DNA of 64,000 nucleotides, taken from positions 1-64,000 of the forward strand of contig DATITA010000155.1 of the NCBI GenBank assembly GCA_035468355.1, given 5' to 3'. The notes under the pieces were generated by a model. It did not search any database. It was not told the origin of the DNA and worked only from the letters and a program-made list of their open reading frames with translations. The stretch's first letter is position 1. The number at the start of each line of letters is the position of its first letter. This DNA is from DATKSS01 sp035468355 (lineage in GTDB: Bacteria; Chloroflexota; Dormibacteria; Dormibacterales; Dormibacteraceae). This document shows positions 41,634 to 50,632 of this stretch, one piece after another. Made by a program: the position numbers and the translations under genes.

Positions 41634-42686
41634 TCAGTCCCAGGGGATCGGGTCGCGCCTCGCGTAGAAGTGGCGTGGGTCGGGCGAGGCGACCGTGAAA
41701 TCAACCAGGCTGCGCATGTAGTTGGCCCTCTCGAACTCCGAGGGCGCGGGCGAGGAGGCCTGGCTCATGCTCCCCTTCATCTCGCGCACCGACAGGTACT
41801 CGTGCTCGTCCATCCAGGCGGTCAGGCCGGCGGTCACGGCGCGCAGGTGGCCAGGTCCGCGGCGCAGGAGGGCTGAGGCCATCATGGTCACGTCGGCGCC
41901 GGCCAGGACCAGCTTGACCACGTCCTGCGCGGAGTGGATCCCGCTGCTGGCGGCGAGAGAGATGGGCAGCTGGCCGCTGAGGATCGCGATCCAGCGCAGC
42001 GTCATGAGCGATTCCTCCGAGGAGCTCAGGTGCAGGGTCGGCACCACCTTCATCTTGTGCAGCGAGATGTCGGGGTACAGGAATCGATTGAAGAGCACCA
42101 GGCCCTGGGCCCCGGCGATGGAGATGCGACGCGCCATGTTGGCGAGCGACGAGAAGTACGGCCCGACCTTGACCGCGAGCGGGATCGAGATCGAGCTGGC
42201 CACCTCGCCGACCAGGTCGACGTAGCGCGCCTCGACCTCGGCCGAGCTGGTCCTCACGTCGGCGGCGACGAAATAGATGTTCAGCTCGAGGGCGTCGGCG
42301 CCCGCCTCCTCGATGAGGCGCGCGTAGCGCGTCCAGCCTCCAGTCGAGATTCCGTTCAGGCTTCCGATGACCGGGATCTGGATCCGCGCCTTCGCGGCCT
42401 CGACCAGCTGCAGGTACGACTCCGGGCCGGTGTTGTAGTCGTCGAGCCCCGGGAAGAAGTTGTGGACCTCGGGAAAGCTGTCGTTCGCGGTTTCGAGGAT
42501 CGAGTTGACCGCGAGCTCATGGTGCTCGATCTGCTCCTCGAAAAGGGACTGCAGGACCAGGGCGCCCGCCCCTGCCTCTTCGAGAGCAAGCAGCCCGTCG
42601 AGGGTGCCTGACAGGGGCGACGCGGCGGCGACCAGCGGATTGGCGAGCTCCAGACCCATGTAGTTCGTCCTGAGGTCCGCGGTCAT
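41634..42686 (-). CDS. Dihydroorotate dehydrogenase-like flavoprotein linked to PFOR
   Basis: 350-residue TIM-barrel flavoprotein. MTADLRTNYMGLELANPLVAAASPLSG matches the DHOD/PreA N-terminus. Flavin-binding elements include IPVIGSLNGIS, ADALELNIYF, IPLAVKVGPYFSSLANMA, AASSGIHSAQDVVKLVLAGADV and MMASALLRRGP. The protein is usually annotated as dihydroorotate dehydrogenase-like and is often encoded beside nifJ, as here. The ATG overlaps the nifJ stop (ATGA). It is probably not the pyrimidine enzyme; it may link pyruvate-derived reduced ferredoxin to another acceptor. Confidence 0.85.
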   Translation of the reverse strand: MTADLRTNYMGLELANPLVAAASPLSGTLDGLLALEEAGAGALVLQSLFEEQIEHHELAVNSILETANDSFPEVHNFFPGLDDYNTGPESYLQLVEAAKARIQIPVIGSLNGISTGGWTRYARLIEEAGADALELNIYFVAADVRTSSAEVEARYVDLVGEVASSISIPLAVKVGPYFSSLANMARRISIAGAQGLVLFNRFLYPDISLHKMKVVPTLHLSSSEESLMTLRWIAILSGQLPISLAASSGIHSAQDVVKLVLAGADVTMMASALLRRGPGHLRAVTAGLTAWMDEHEYLSVREMKGSMSQASSPAPSEFERANYMRSLVDFTVASPDPRHFYARRDPIPWD

Positions 42687-45600
42687 GGCAGCTCCTCCTC
42701 GGCAGCCCCGCCGTTCTCCGCGGGGTCTGCGCTCTTGGCGATCCTATCTTTGGGAGCGTTTCGCTCCACGGCGGCCATCTGCTCGTAAACGTGCCACCGC
42801 TCGTCGACGTCCTTCTGGGCGAGGTTCATCAACCGCTCCGCCAGCTCTGGCTTGGACCGCGCGAGCAGCGCGTAGCGGCCCTCCTTGGCGGCGAAATCCT
42901 TGAGCGGCATCGACGGGGCGCGGGAGTCGAGCACGAACGGGTGCTCATGCGCCGCCTCGCGCTGGGGGTCGAACCGGTAAAGCGGCCAGTAGCCGCTGTC
43001 GACGGCTTCCTTCTGGTGGCTCATCGCAGTCGACATCTCGATGCCGTGAGCGATGCAGGTCGAGTACGCGATGATCAGCGAAGGGCCGTCGTGCGCTTCC
43101 GCCTCGGCGAACGCCTTCACGGTCTGCGCGTTGTCCGCGCCCAGCGCGACCTGCGCCACGTACACGTTGCCGTACGAGCTGGCAATGAGACCGAGGTCCT
43201 TCTTCGGCGTCCGCTTGCCCGCGGCTGCGAACTTCGCGATCGCGGCGCGCGGCGTCGCCTTCGAGGCCTGGCCGCCCGTGTTCGAGTAGACCTCGGTGTC
43301 GAGGACGAGGATCTTCACGTTGCGGCCGGAGGCCAGCACGTGGTCGAGGCCGCCGTACCCGATGTCGTAGGCCCAGCCGTCTCCACCCACGATCCACACG
43401 CTCTTGCGCACGAGCAGGTCTGCCAGCTCGGCCAGGCGTGGCGCGGCCGGAGCGGGCGAGACCGCGAGCTTCGCCTTCAGCTCGACCACGCGCCGGCGCT
43501 GCTCCGCGATGCCGGTCTCGGTCGTCTGGTCGGCGCCCAGGAGGGCCGCCGCCAAGTCGGGACCCACCTCCGCCGACAGCTCGCCCAGCAGGCGGCGGGC
43601 GGTTCCGGACTGGTTGTCGAGCGCCAGCCGCATGCCCAGGCCGAACTCGGCATTGTCCTCGAACAGCGAGTTCGCCCAGGCCGGCCCCCTACCTTCTGCG
43701 TTGGCCGCCCATGGGGTCGTCGGCAGGTTGCCTCCGTAGATGGACGAGCAGCCGGTCGCGTTGGCGACCATGAGGCGGTCGCCGAACATCTGGGTCAGCA
43801 GCTTCAGGTAAGGAGTCTCGCCGCAGCCCGCGCAAGCGCCCGAGAACTCGAACAGCGGCTGCAGCATCTGCGATCCCTTGATCGTGCCCACCTTCACCTG
43901 CGTGCGGTCGAACTCTGGAAGCGATTTGAAGAACTCCCAGCTCGCCTTCTCCTTCTCGAAAAAGCCGTTCTTGGGCGCCATGTCGAGCGACTTGTGGCGC
44001 TGGACCTGCTTGCTGTGCGCGGGGCAGTAATCGGCGCATGTCCCGCACCCGTTGCAGTCCTCGGGCGAGACCTGGATCGTCATCACCATCCCGGGCTGCT
44101 CCTTCGACTTCCACTCCTTCGAGAGGAAGCCCTCCGGCGCGCCGGCCAGCAGGTCGGGCGAGAAGACCTTCATGCGGATGGCGGCGTGCGGGCACACGAG
44201 CGCGCACTTGGCGCAGTCGATGCAGATCGCCGGGTCCCACCGCGGCAGCTCTTCGGCGATGTCGCGCCTCTCCCACTGCGAGGTGCCCACCGGGAAGGTG
44301 CCGTCGACCGGCATCGCCGACACGGGCAGGAGGTCTCCGCCCCCGGCGATCATCGGTGCGGTCACCCGCTGAACGAACTGCGGCGCCTCAACGGGCACGA
44401 CGGGTCTCACGTGGACGTTGCCGCCGGCGACCTTCGGGACCGTCACCTCGTGCAGCTCGGCCAGCGCCAGGTCGACCGCTGCGAAGTTGCGCTCCAGCAC
44501 TGTCAAGCCGCGTTTGGCATACGTGCGCTGGATGGCCGCCTTGATAGCCGCGATCGCCTGGTCCTGTGGCAGCACGCCGGCGAGTGAGAAGAAGCACGCT
44601 TGCAGGATGGTGTTGACGCGGCCGGGCAGGCCCGCGTCTCGGGCGACACGCGTCGCGTCGATCACGAAAAAGCGCAGCCGCTTCGCGATGATCTGGCGCT
44701 GCACCTCGACGGGGAGCTGGTCCCAGACGTAGCCGGCGCGGTGCGGGCTGTTGAGCAGGAAGGTGGCGCCCTCCGCCGCGTGCTCGAGCACGTCGACCTT
44801 GTCCAGGAAGCCGAACTGATGACAGCCGACGAACCCTGCCTTCTGCACCAGGTAGGTGGATTCGATCGGTCGCGGTCCGAAGCGCAGGTGCGACACGGTC
44901 ATCGAGCCGGACTTCTTAGAGTCCAGCACGAAATAGCCTTGCGCGAACTGGTCGGTTTGCTCGCCGATGATCTTGACCGTGTTCCGAGTGGCTCCGACGG
45001 TGCCGTCCGAGCCCAGTCCGTAGAAAACCGCGCGCACGACGTCCGCGGGCTCGGTCGAGAAGGTCTGATCCAGCTCCAGGCTCAGGTGGGTCACGTCGTC
45101 GTTGATGCCGACCGTGAACTCGCGACGGGGACTCGACCTGGCCAGCTCGGCGAACACGGCCGCCGCCATGGCCGGGGTGAACTCCTTGGAAGCCAGCCCG
45201 TAGCGGCCGCCGATGACCATGGGCGGATCGGCGCGGGAAGCCAGGGACACGACGACGTCCTGGAACAGCGGCTCCCCCGCCGCCCCGGGTTCCTTGGTGC
45301 GGTCTAGCACAGCGATGCGCCGCGCGCTGGCTGGGAGCGCCGCCACCAGGGCCTCCGAGTCGAAGGGGCGGAACAGCCGGACCTTGAGCAGCCCGACTCG
45401 CTCGCCTCGCGCGACCAGCGCCTCAACGGCCTCTCCGGCGGCGCCTGCGCCCGAGCCCATCAGGATCATCACGCGCTCGGCCTGCGGGTGGCCTGAGTAA
45501 TCGAACAGGCGGTATCGCCGCCCGGTGAGCTCGGCGAAGCGGTCCATGGCGGCGCTCACGATCCCCGGGACGGCGGCGTGGTAGAGGTTGCCCGCTTCCC

Positions 45601-46282
45601 GCCCCTGGAAGAAGACGTCCGGGTTCTGAGCCGAGCCGCGCATCACGGGGTGATCCGGCGACAGGCCCCGGCTGTGATGGGCGGCCACGAGCGCGTCGGG
45701 GATCATCCCGCGGAGGTGCTCGTCGGCGAGGGGAACGATCTTGTTGACCTCGTGGGAGGTGCGGAAGCCGTCGAAGAAGTGCAAGAAGGGGATGCGGGAC
45801 TCGAGCGTGGCGCGGTGCGCGATCAGGGCGAGGTCCTGGGCCTCCTGCACGGAGGAGGAGCACAGCATCGCGAACCCGGACGAGCGCACGGCCATGACGT
45901 CGCTCTGGTCGCCGAAGATCGACAGCGCATGGGTCGCCACGGCTCTGGCCGCCACATGAAACACGGTCGGGGTCAGCTCTCCCGCGATCTTGAACATGTT
46001 GGGCAGCATCAGGAGCAGGCCCTGCGAGGCCGTGAACGTGGTGCAGAGCGCGCCTGCCATCAGCGCTCCATGAAGGGCGCCGGCCGCGCCGGCCTCGCTC
46101 TGCATCTCGATCACCTCCGGGACTGTCCCCCACAGGTTGGGCTGCCCTGCCGCGGACCACGCATCGGCCTGCTCGCCCATGGCCGTGGAAGGCGTGATCG
46201 GATAGATCGCGATCACCTCGCTAAGCCGATGCGCGACGCGCGCCGCGGCTTCGTTGCCGTCTACGGTCACGAAACCTCTCAC
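42683..46282 (-). CDS. nifJ: Pyruvate:ferredoxin (flavodoxin) oxidoreductase
   Basis: A 1199-residue single-chain PFOR, which decarboxylates pyruvate to acetyl-CoA with transfer of electrons to ferredoxin. Domains in order: pyrimidine-binding (IAIYPITPSTAMGEQADAW), transketolase C-like domain, the EKR/gamma domain (SDGTVGATRNTVKIIGEQ), and two [4Fe-4S] motifs at about residues 685-700 (CIDCAKCALVCPHA) and 743-755 (CNGCGTCADYCPAH). The TPP-binding domain (GCSSIYGGNLPTTPW, then GDGWAYDIGYGGLDHVL with the TPP GDG motif) carries the last cluster. It starts at GTG 46282. The set of domains is complete. It implies low-oxygen or ferredoxin-based metabolism, or reductive CO2 use, in this organism. 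Confidence 0.96.
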   Translation of the reverse strand: MRGFVTVDGNEAAARVAHRLSEVIAIYPITPSTAMGEQADAWSAAGQPNLWGTVPEVIEMQSEAGAAGALHGALMAGALCTTFTASQGLLLMLPNMFKIAGELTPTVFHVAARAVATHALSIFGDQSDVMAVRSSGFAMLCSSSVQEAQDLALIAHRATLESRIPFLHFFDGFRTSHEVNKIVPLADEHLRGMIPDALVAAHHSRGLSPDHPVMRGSAQNPDVFFQGREAGNLYHAAVPGIVSAAMDRFAELTGRRYRLFDYSGHPQAERVMILMGSGAGAAGEAVEALVARGERVGLLKVRLFRPFDSEALVAALPASARRIAVLDRTKEPGAAGEPLFQDVVVSLASRADPPMVIGGRYGLASKEFTPAMAAAVFAELARSSPRREFTVGINDDVTHLSLELDQTFSTEPADVVRAVFYGLGSDGTVGATRNTVKIIGEQTDQFAQGYFVLDSKKSGSMTVSHLRFGPRPIESTYLVQKAGFVGCHQFGFLDKVDVLEHAAEGATFLLNSPHRAGYVWDQLPVEVQRQIIAKRLRFFVIDATRVARDAGLPGRVNTILQACFFSLAGVLPQDQAIAAIKAAIQRTYAKRGLTVLERNFAAVDLALAELHEVTVPKVAGGNVHVRPVVPVEAPQFVQRVTAPMIAGGGDLLPVSAMPVDGTFPVGTSQWERRDIAEELPRWDPAICIDCAKCALVCPHAAIRMKVFSPDLLAGAPEGFLSKEWKSKEQPGMVMTIQVSPEDCNGCGTCADYCPAHSKQVQRHKSLDMAPKNGFFEKEKASWEFFKSLPEFDRTQVKVGTIKGSQMLQPLFEFSGACAGCGETPYLKLLTQMFGDRLMVANATGCSSIYGGNLPTTPWAANAEGRGPAWANSLFEDNAEFGLGMRLALDNQSGTARRLLGELSAEVGPDLAAALLGADQTTETGIAEQRRRVVELKAKLAVSPAPAAPRLAELADLLVRKSVWIVGGDGWAYDIGYGGLDHVLASGRNVKILVLDTEVYSNTGGQASKATPRAAIAKFAAAGKRTPKKDLGLIASSYGNVYVAQVALGADNAQTVKAFAEAEAHDGPSLIIAYSTCIAHGIEMSTAMSHQKEAVDSGYWPLYRFDPQREAAHEHPFVLDSRAPSMPLKDFAAKEGRYALLARSKPELAERLMNLAQKDVDERWHVYEQMAAVERNAPKDRIAKSADPAENGGAAEEELP

Positions 46283-46405
46283 GGATGGCCCGTTGTCTAC
46301 GCTGGCACCGGGCTGCCCCAGGCCCCACGGCCGAAAGACCCGTGTGGCGAGGGTCGTTAGGCTGCCGAGCGGAGCCCCGGAGCGTGTTTCCTAGAGAATC
46401 TGTAG

Positions 46406-47644
46406 GTGAAGCTGCCCCGCTCGCTCGCGCCGCTCGCCGAGCGCAACTTCCGCCTCCTGTGGATGGGCCAGGCCGTGTCCGCGGCCGGCGACTCCATGAC
46501 CTCGATCGCCCTCGCGTTCGCGACCCTTTCGATCACGCGGTCCGCCGGCGTCCTGGGCGCGGTGCTCGGAATCTCGGTGGTCGGCCGGATGATCGCGCTG
46601 CCGATCGGAGGGGTTTGGTCCGACCGGCTGCCCAGGCAGCTCGTGATGTTGACCTCCGATGCGGTTCGGGCGCTCGTGCACGCGATCATCGGCGGGCTGC
46701 TCATCTCCGGCCACGCGCAGCTGTGGGAGCTCGCCGCCGGCGCTTTCGTGTTCAGCTTCGCCGGAGGATTCTTTCAACCGGCCTCGGGCGCGCTGACACC
46801 GCAGACGGTCAGCGCCCCCCTGCTCCAGCGCGCCAACGCCCTCATGGGACTTTCGAGGAGCGGCACCGACGTCGCCGGCCCGGCGATCTCGGGGATTCTC
46901 GTCGCCCTCATCGGGCCAGGCTGGGTGTTCGTGATCGACGCCGCGACCTTCGTGGTCAGCGCCGTGTCCCTGGCGCTGCTGCGTGTTGAGCGGATCGGGG
47001 GCAGGTCAAAGCCGAACTTCTGGAGCGAGCTCGTCGAGGGCCTGCGCGCAGTCACCGGCCGGCGCTGGTACCTGCTGAACCTCGGAGCGCACGCGCTGTG
47101 GAACTTCGCGATCGCGGCCTTCTTCGTCCTCGGGCCCGTCGTGGCCAAGCAGCGGCTCGGCGGCGCTTCGGCCTGGGGGCTGATCGGCGCTGCGATGGGC
47201 GTGGGGGCCATCGCGGGCGGCTTGATCGCGCTGCGCGCCACGCCGCGCCGACCCCTGGTGGTGGCTAACCTGGTCTTGATCCCCGCGGCCCTCATGCTGG
47301 TCGCGATCGCAGTGCCCCTGCCGACGGTTGCGATCATGGCCGTTTGCGTGGTCGGGTGGGCCGGGCTGACCTTCCTCAACGAGGTGTGGTTCGCCACGGT
47401 CCCTCAGCTCATCCCGCAGGAGGTGCTGGCCCGCGCGAGCTCGTTCGATTGGCTGCTGTCGATCATCGCCATGCCGGTGGGATTCGCGGTCAGCGGCCCC
47501 GTGGCGGACCAAGTCGGAATTCCGACCACGCTCCTGGGCGCCGCTGTGCTGATGGCTGTGCCCTGCTTTTTGATCACACTCGTTCCAGGCGTGCGCCGCG
47601 TCAAACGCACTGACGAGGGCACCATCGTGATGGAGGCGGCCTGA
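46406..47644 (+). CDS. MFS transporter
   Basis: 412 residues with about twelve transmembrane helices. The first helices and loop (FRLLWMGQAVSAAGDSMTSIALAFATLSIT, then GGVWSDRLPRQLVML for the GxxxDRxxRR-type loop A) match the MFS_3/enterobactin-exporter-like branch, usually exporters of drugs or siderophores. It starts at GTG 46406. It is divergent from nifJ and convergent with asnB; no associated biosynthetic genes are present. Confidence 0.9.
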   Translation: MKLPRSLAPLAERNFRLLWMGQAVSAAGDSMTSIALAFATLSITRSAGVLGAVLGISVVGRMIALPIGGVWSDRLPRQLVMLTSDAVRALVHAIIGGLLISGHAQLWELAAGAFVFSFAGGFFQPASGALTPQTVSAPLLQRANALMGLSRSGTDVAGPAISGILVALIGPGWVFVIDAATFVVSAVSLALLRVERIGGRSKPNFWSELVEGLRAVTGRRWYLLNLGAHALWNFAIAAFFVLGPVVAKQRLGGASAWGLIGAAMGVGAIAGGLIALRATPRRPLVVANLVLIPAALMLVAIAVPLPTVAIMAVCVVGWAGLTFLNEVWFATVPQLIPQEVLARASSFDWLLSIIAMPVGFAVSGPVADQVGIPTTLLGAAVLMAVPCFLITLVPGVRRVKRTDEGTIVMEAA

Positions 47645-47665
47645 CTTCCGGAGGATGGGCGCCCG

Positions 47666-49555
47666 CTAGCCGATTCCACCGAGGTACCCGCCGTGCCACA
47701 GCTCAAAGGCGAACAGCGTCCAGAGCTGCTTGCGGTTGTCACGACGCCCGCTGAGGTGCCCGTCGATGAGATGGGCCACGTAGCCGGGGTCGAAGAAGCC
47801 CTGGCGGGCGATTCGCTCGGGCGACAGCACCGCGAGCATCTGCTCTTTGAGCGGGCCGCGAAACCAGTGCGCGACCGGGATGCCGAAACCCTTCTTGGGA
47901 CGGTCCAGGATGCGGTCGGGCAGGATGCCGCGCAACGCGCGCTTGAGGACGAACTTCGAGCGCAGCCCGCGCAGCTTGAGGTTCAGGGGCAGCCGCGTCG
48001 CGTACGCGACGAGATCGTTGTTCAGCAAGGGCACGCGCCCCTCCAGCGAGGCCATCATCGAGGAGCGGTCCAGCTTGACCAAGATGTCGTTCTCGAGGTA
48101 CATCCGCATGTCCATCATCAGCACCTGGTTCAAGGGGTCGAGCGGCGGGGTGCTGTCCGAGACTGAAGCGCCAACGCGTCGTGATACCTCTTCGCGCATG
48201 TCGCCCGACAGCAGCGCCGCCCTCTCCTCGGGGTCGAACGACCCCATCCACCGCTGGTGCCTTTCCGCGACGGGATAGCGGGCGCCTGCGACGAAGCGCT
48301 TGGCCCGAAAGTCGAAGCTCAGGTTGTCGCGCGAGACCGGCAGCCGCCTGACCACCGGTTCGACCAGCCCCTCGCGAAGCAGGCGAGGTGCGCGCATGTA
48401 GTAACCGGCGAGGCGATGCGCCTGCATCGTCGGGTAGCCGCCGAACAGCTCGTCTCCCCCGTCGCCGCCGAGAGCGACCTTGACATGGCGCCGTGTGAAT
48501 GCGGCCAGGAGATAGGTCGGGATGACCGAAGCGTCTCCGAGCGGCTCGTCCAAAAGCACCGGCAGGCGCGGGATGAGGTCGAGCAGCATGGAGGGCTCGA
48601 GCGTCAGCTCGTGGTGCTCCGTCCCGAGGTGGCGTGCGACCTCTCGCGCATAAGGAGCTTCGTCGAACGACCGCTCCGCAAAGCCCACTGAAAAGCTCTT
48701 CACCTCGCCGCCGAGCCGGGACATCATCGCCGTGACCGCGCTGGAGTCGATCCCGCCCGAGAGGAAGACTCCCAGCGGCACGTCGCTGATGAGCTCCTTT
48801 CGCACGGACTCGCTGAGCACCGCGCGCAGTTGCTCGCACTCCTCCTCGAGGCTCAGGTTCCGGCGATCGCCGTCGATACCCAGCTCGGGCGCCCAGTAGC
48901 GGCGCAACCGGGGCGAGCCTTCCTCGACCGCCCAGGTCAGCGTGTGTCCGGGCTGCAGCTTGCTCACGCCGCGCACGATGCTGCGCGGCGAAGGCACGAA
49001 CTCGTACGCGAGGTATTCGTCGAGGGCGACGGGGTCGATCCCTTTCCGCAGAGCCGGGTCACGCAGCAGAGCCTTGAGCTCCGAGGCGAAGACCAGCCGG
49101 CGTCCGTCGATCGCGTAGTGAAGCGGCTTGATGCCCATCCGGTCGCGGGCCATGAACAGCGCGCCGCGTCCGCGGTCGAGCAGTGCGAATGCGAACATGC
49201 CGTTGAGGCGTGAGACCACGTCCTCCCCCCACTCCTCGTAGCCATGGACGAGGACCTCGGTGTCGGACTGTGTATAGAAGGTATGGCCCGCTGCCAGCAG
49301 CTCCTCGCGGAGCTCGAGGTGGTTGTAGATCTCGCCGTTCTGCACCACCCACAGGCGCGAGTCCTCGTTGTGGATCGGCTGGTGGCCTCCCTCGAGGTCG
49401 ATGATCGACAGGCGGCGAATCCCGAGCGTGACGCCGTCGACCTGGATGGTCCCTTCGTCGTCAGGCCCCCGGTGGACCATCGCCGAACACATCCTTCCCA
49501 CCAGCTCGCGGCCCCGGGCAGGCTCGCCCCCCGCGACGCCGCAGATCCCGCACAT
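47666..49555 (-). CDS. asnB: Asparagine synthetase (glutamine-hydrolysing)
   Basis: 629 residues. Cys2 is exposed after Met removal (MCGICGVAG), the nucleophile of the Ntn glutaminase domain. MVHRGPDDEG, IRRLSIIDLEGGHQPI and NGEIYNHLELREEL complete that domain. The synthetase domain has the pyrophosphate loop FLSGGIDSSAVTAMM and a conserved ALGGDGGDELFGGY. It resembles the actinobacterial/WbpS-type AsnB group, which also occurs in cell-surface glycan loci. Its neighbour is a glycosyltransferase, so amidation of a surface sugar instead of free aspartate is possible. The gene follows the glycosyltransferase by 11 nt. Confidence 0.93.
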   Translation of the reverse strand: MCGICGVAGGEPARGRELVGRMCSAMVHRGPDDEGTIQVDGVTLGIRRLSIIDLEGGHQPIHNEDSRLWVVQNGEIYNHLELREELLAAGHTFYTQSDTEVLVHGYEEWGEDVVSRLNGMFAFALLDRGRGALFMARDRMGIKPLHYAIDGRRLVFASELKALLRDPALRKGIDPVALDEYLAYEFVPSPRSIVRGVSKLQPGHTLTWAVEEGSPRLRRYWAPELGIDGDRRNLSLEEECEQLRAVLSESVRKELISDVPLGVFLSGGIDSSAVTAMMSRLGGEVKSFSVGFAERSFDEAPYAREVARHLGTEHHELTLEPSMLLDLIPRLPVLLDEPLGDASVIPTYLLAAFTRRHVKVALGGDGGDELFGGYPTMQAHRLAGYYMRAPRLLREGLVEPVVRRLPVSRDNLSFDFRAKRFVAGARYPVAERHQRWMGSFDPEERAALLSGDMREEVSRRVGASVSDSTPPLDPLNQVLMMDMRMYLENDILVKLDRSSMMASLEGRVPLLNNDLVAYATRLPLNLKLRGLRSKFVLKRALRGILPDRILDRPKKGFGIPVAHWFRGPLKEQMLAVLSPERIARQGFFDPGYVAHLIDGHLSGRRDNRKQLWTLFAFELWHGGYLGGIG

Positions 49556-49566
49556 CTAGTGGTCCA

Positions 49567-50598
49567 CTAGGTGCGGTGCCGGACGGATGGCCTCCCGTCG
49601 GTCGCGGACTCGCGGCGGGGCGATCGTTCGATGATCTCCCGGATCACATAGGTCGTCTTGCCCTGGGACTCGTGATAAGTGCGGATCGAGAGCTCCGCCA
49701 GCAGGCCCATGAGAACGAACTGGACTCCGACGATGGCCAGGAACACCGCGAGCAACAGCAGCGGGTTGTCATGCGCGTACGGATAGGGCGGCACGACCTT
49801 CTGGATGATCACGATCGCGCCGAAGACGATCGAGAGCGCCCACAGACCGAAAGCGGCGAAGCCGAAGAAGTAGATCGGCTTGGTCGAGTAGCTGCCCAGC
49901 AGCTTCAAGGTCATCAGGTCGAGCATGACGCGCGAGGTTCGCGACAGCGAGTATTTCGAGTTGCCAAATCTGCGGGACCGGTGGTTGACCGTGATTTCGG
50001 TGATCCGAGCGCCGATCCAGGACGCGTAGACGGGTATGAACCGGTGCATCTCGCCATACAGCTTCACTTCCTGTATGACGTCGCGGTGATAGGCCTTGAG
50101 GGTGCACCCGAAGTCGTTCAGCCGCACGCCGGTGACCCTGGCGATGATCCAGTTGGCGATCTTCGAAAGAGTCACTCGCGTCGAGTCGTCATGCCTGTCC
50201 CGGCGCCAGCCGCTCACGACGTCGTAGCCCTCGTCAATCTTCTCGAGGAGCCTCGGGATGTCGTGCGGGTCGTTCTGCATGTCCCCGTCCATGAAGATGA
50301 GGACGTCTCCGCGGCTGTTATCGATCCCGGCCTGCACTGCCGCCGTCTGGCCGAAGTTGCGGCGGAACGAGACGACTCGGACCCGGCCATCTCGGACGGC
50401 AAGCTGGCCGAGCTGCTCGCCGCTGCCGTCTCGGCTGCCGTCGTCGATGTAGACGACCTCGAAAGAGAAGTCCAGCCCCTCCAGGACGCCCATCAGCTCG
50501 GCGTGGAGCGGACCGATGCTCTCGACCTCGTTGTACACGAGCACGATCACCGACAGGTGGGGCGCAAGCAAGGAGTTCGGGCGGATCCGCGTTGCCAT
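49567..50598 (-). CDS. Family 2 glycosyltransferase (DPM/ArnC/GtrB-like)
   Basis: 343 residues. GT-A domain: LSVIVLVYNEVESIGPLHAEL, FEVVYIDDGSRDGSGEQL, VVSFRRNFGQTAAVQAGID and the DxD motif FMDGDMQNDP. The amphipathic and transmembrane C-terminus holds two helices (about residues 230-255 and 270-295). This class transfers a sugar from a nucleotide donor to polyprenyl phosphate at the membrane. TAAAAT (50605-50610, minus strand) ends 6 nt before the ATG. It probably forms an operon with asnB downstream. Confidence 0.92.
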   Translation of the reverse strand: MATRIRPNSLLAPHLSVIVLVYNEVESIGPLHAELMGVLEGLDFSFEVVYIDDGSRDGSGEQLGQLAVRDGRVRVVSFRRNFGQTAAVQAGIDNSRGDVLIFMDGDMQNDPHDIPRLLEKIDEGYDVVSGWRRDRHDDSTRVTLSKIANWIIARVTGVRLNDFGCTLKAYHRDVIQEVKLYGEMHRFIPVYASWIGARITEITVNHRSRRFGNSKYSLSRTSRVMLDLMTLKLLGSYSTKPIYFFGFAAFGLWALSIVFGAIVIIQKVVPPYPYAHDNPLLLLAVFLAIVGVQFVLMGLLAELSIRTYHESQGKTTYVIREIIERSPRRESATDGRPSVRHRT

Positions 50599-50604
50599 CC
50601 TGCG

Positions 50605-50623
50605 ATTTTAGGCTTGGTAAGCT
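50605..50623. promoter_or_regulatory. Back-to-back leaderless -10 boxes for a divergent gene pair
   Basis: In the 34-bp gap, TAAAAT on the minus strand (50610-50605) ends 6 nt before the glycosyltransferase ATG. TAAGCT on the plus strand (50618-50623) ends 9 nt before the DUF2079 ATG. Neither mRNA could have a leader longer than a few bases. Confidence 0.65.
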
Positions 50624-50632
50624 CCGTCCCCG

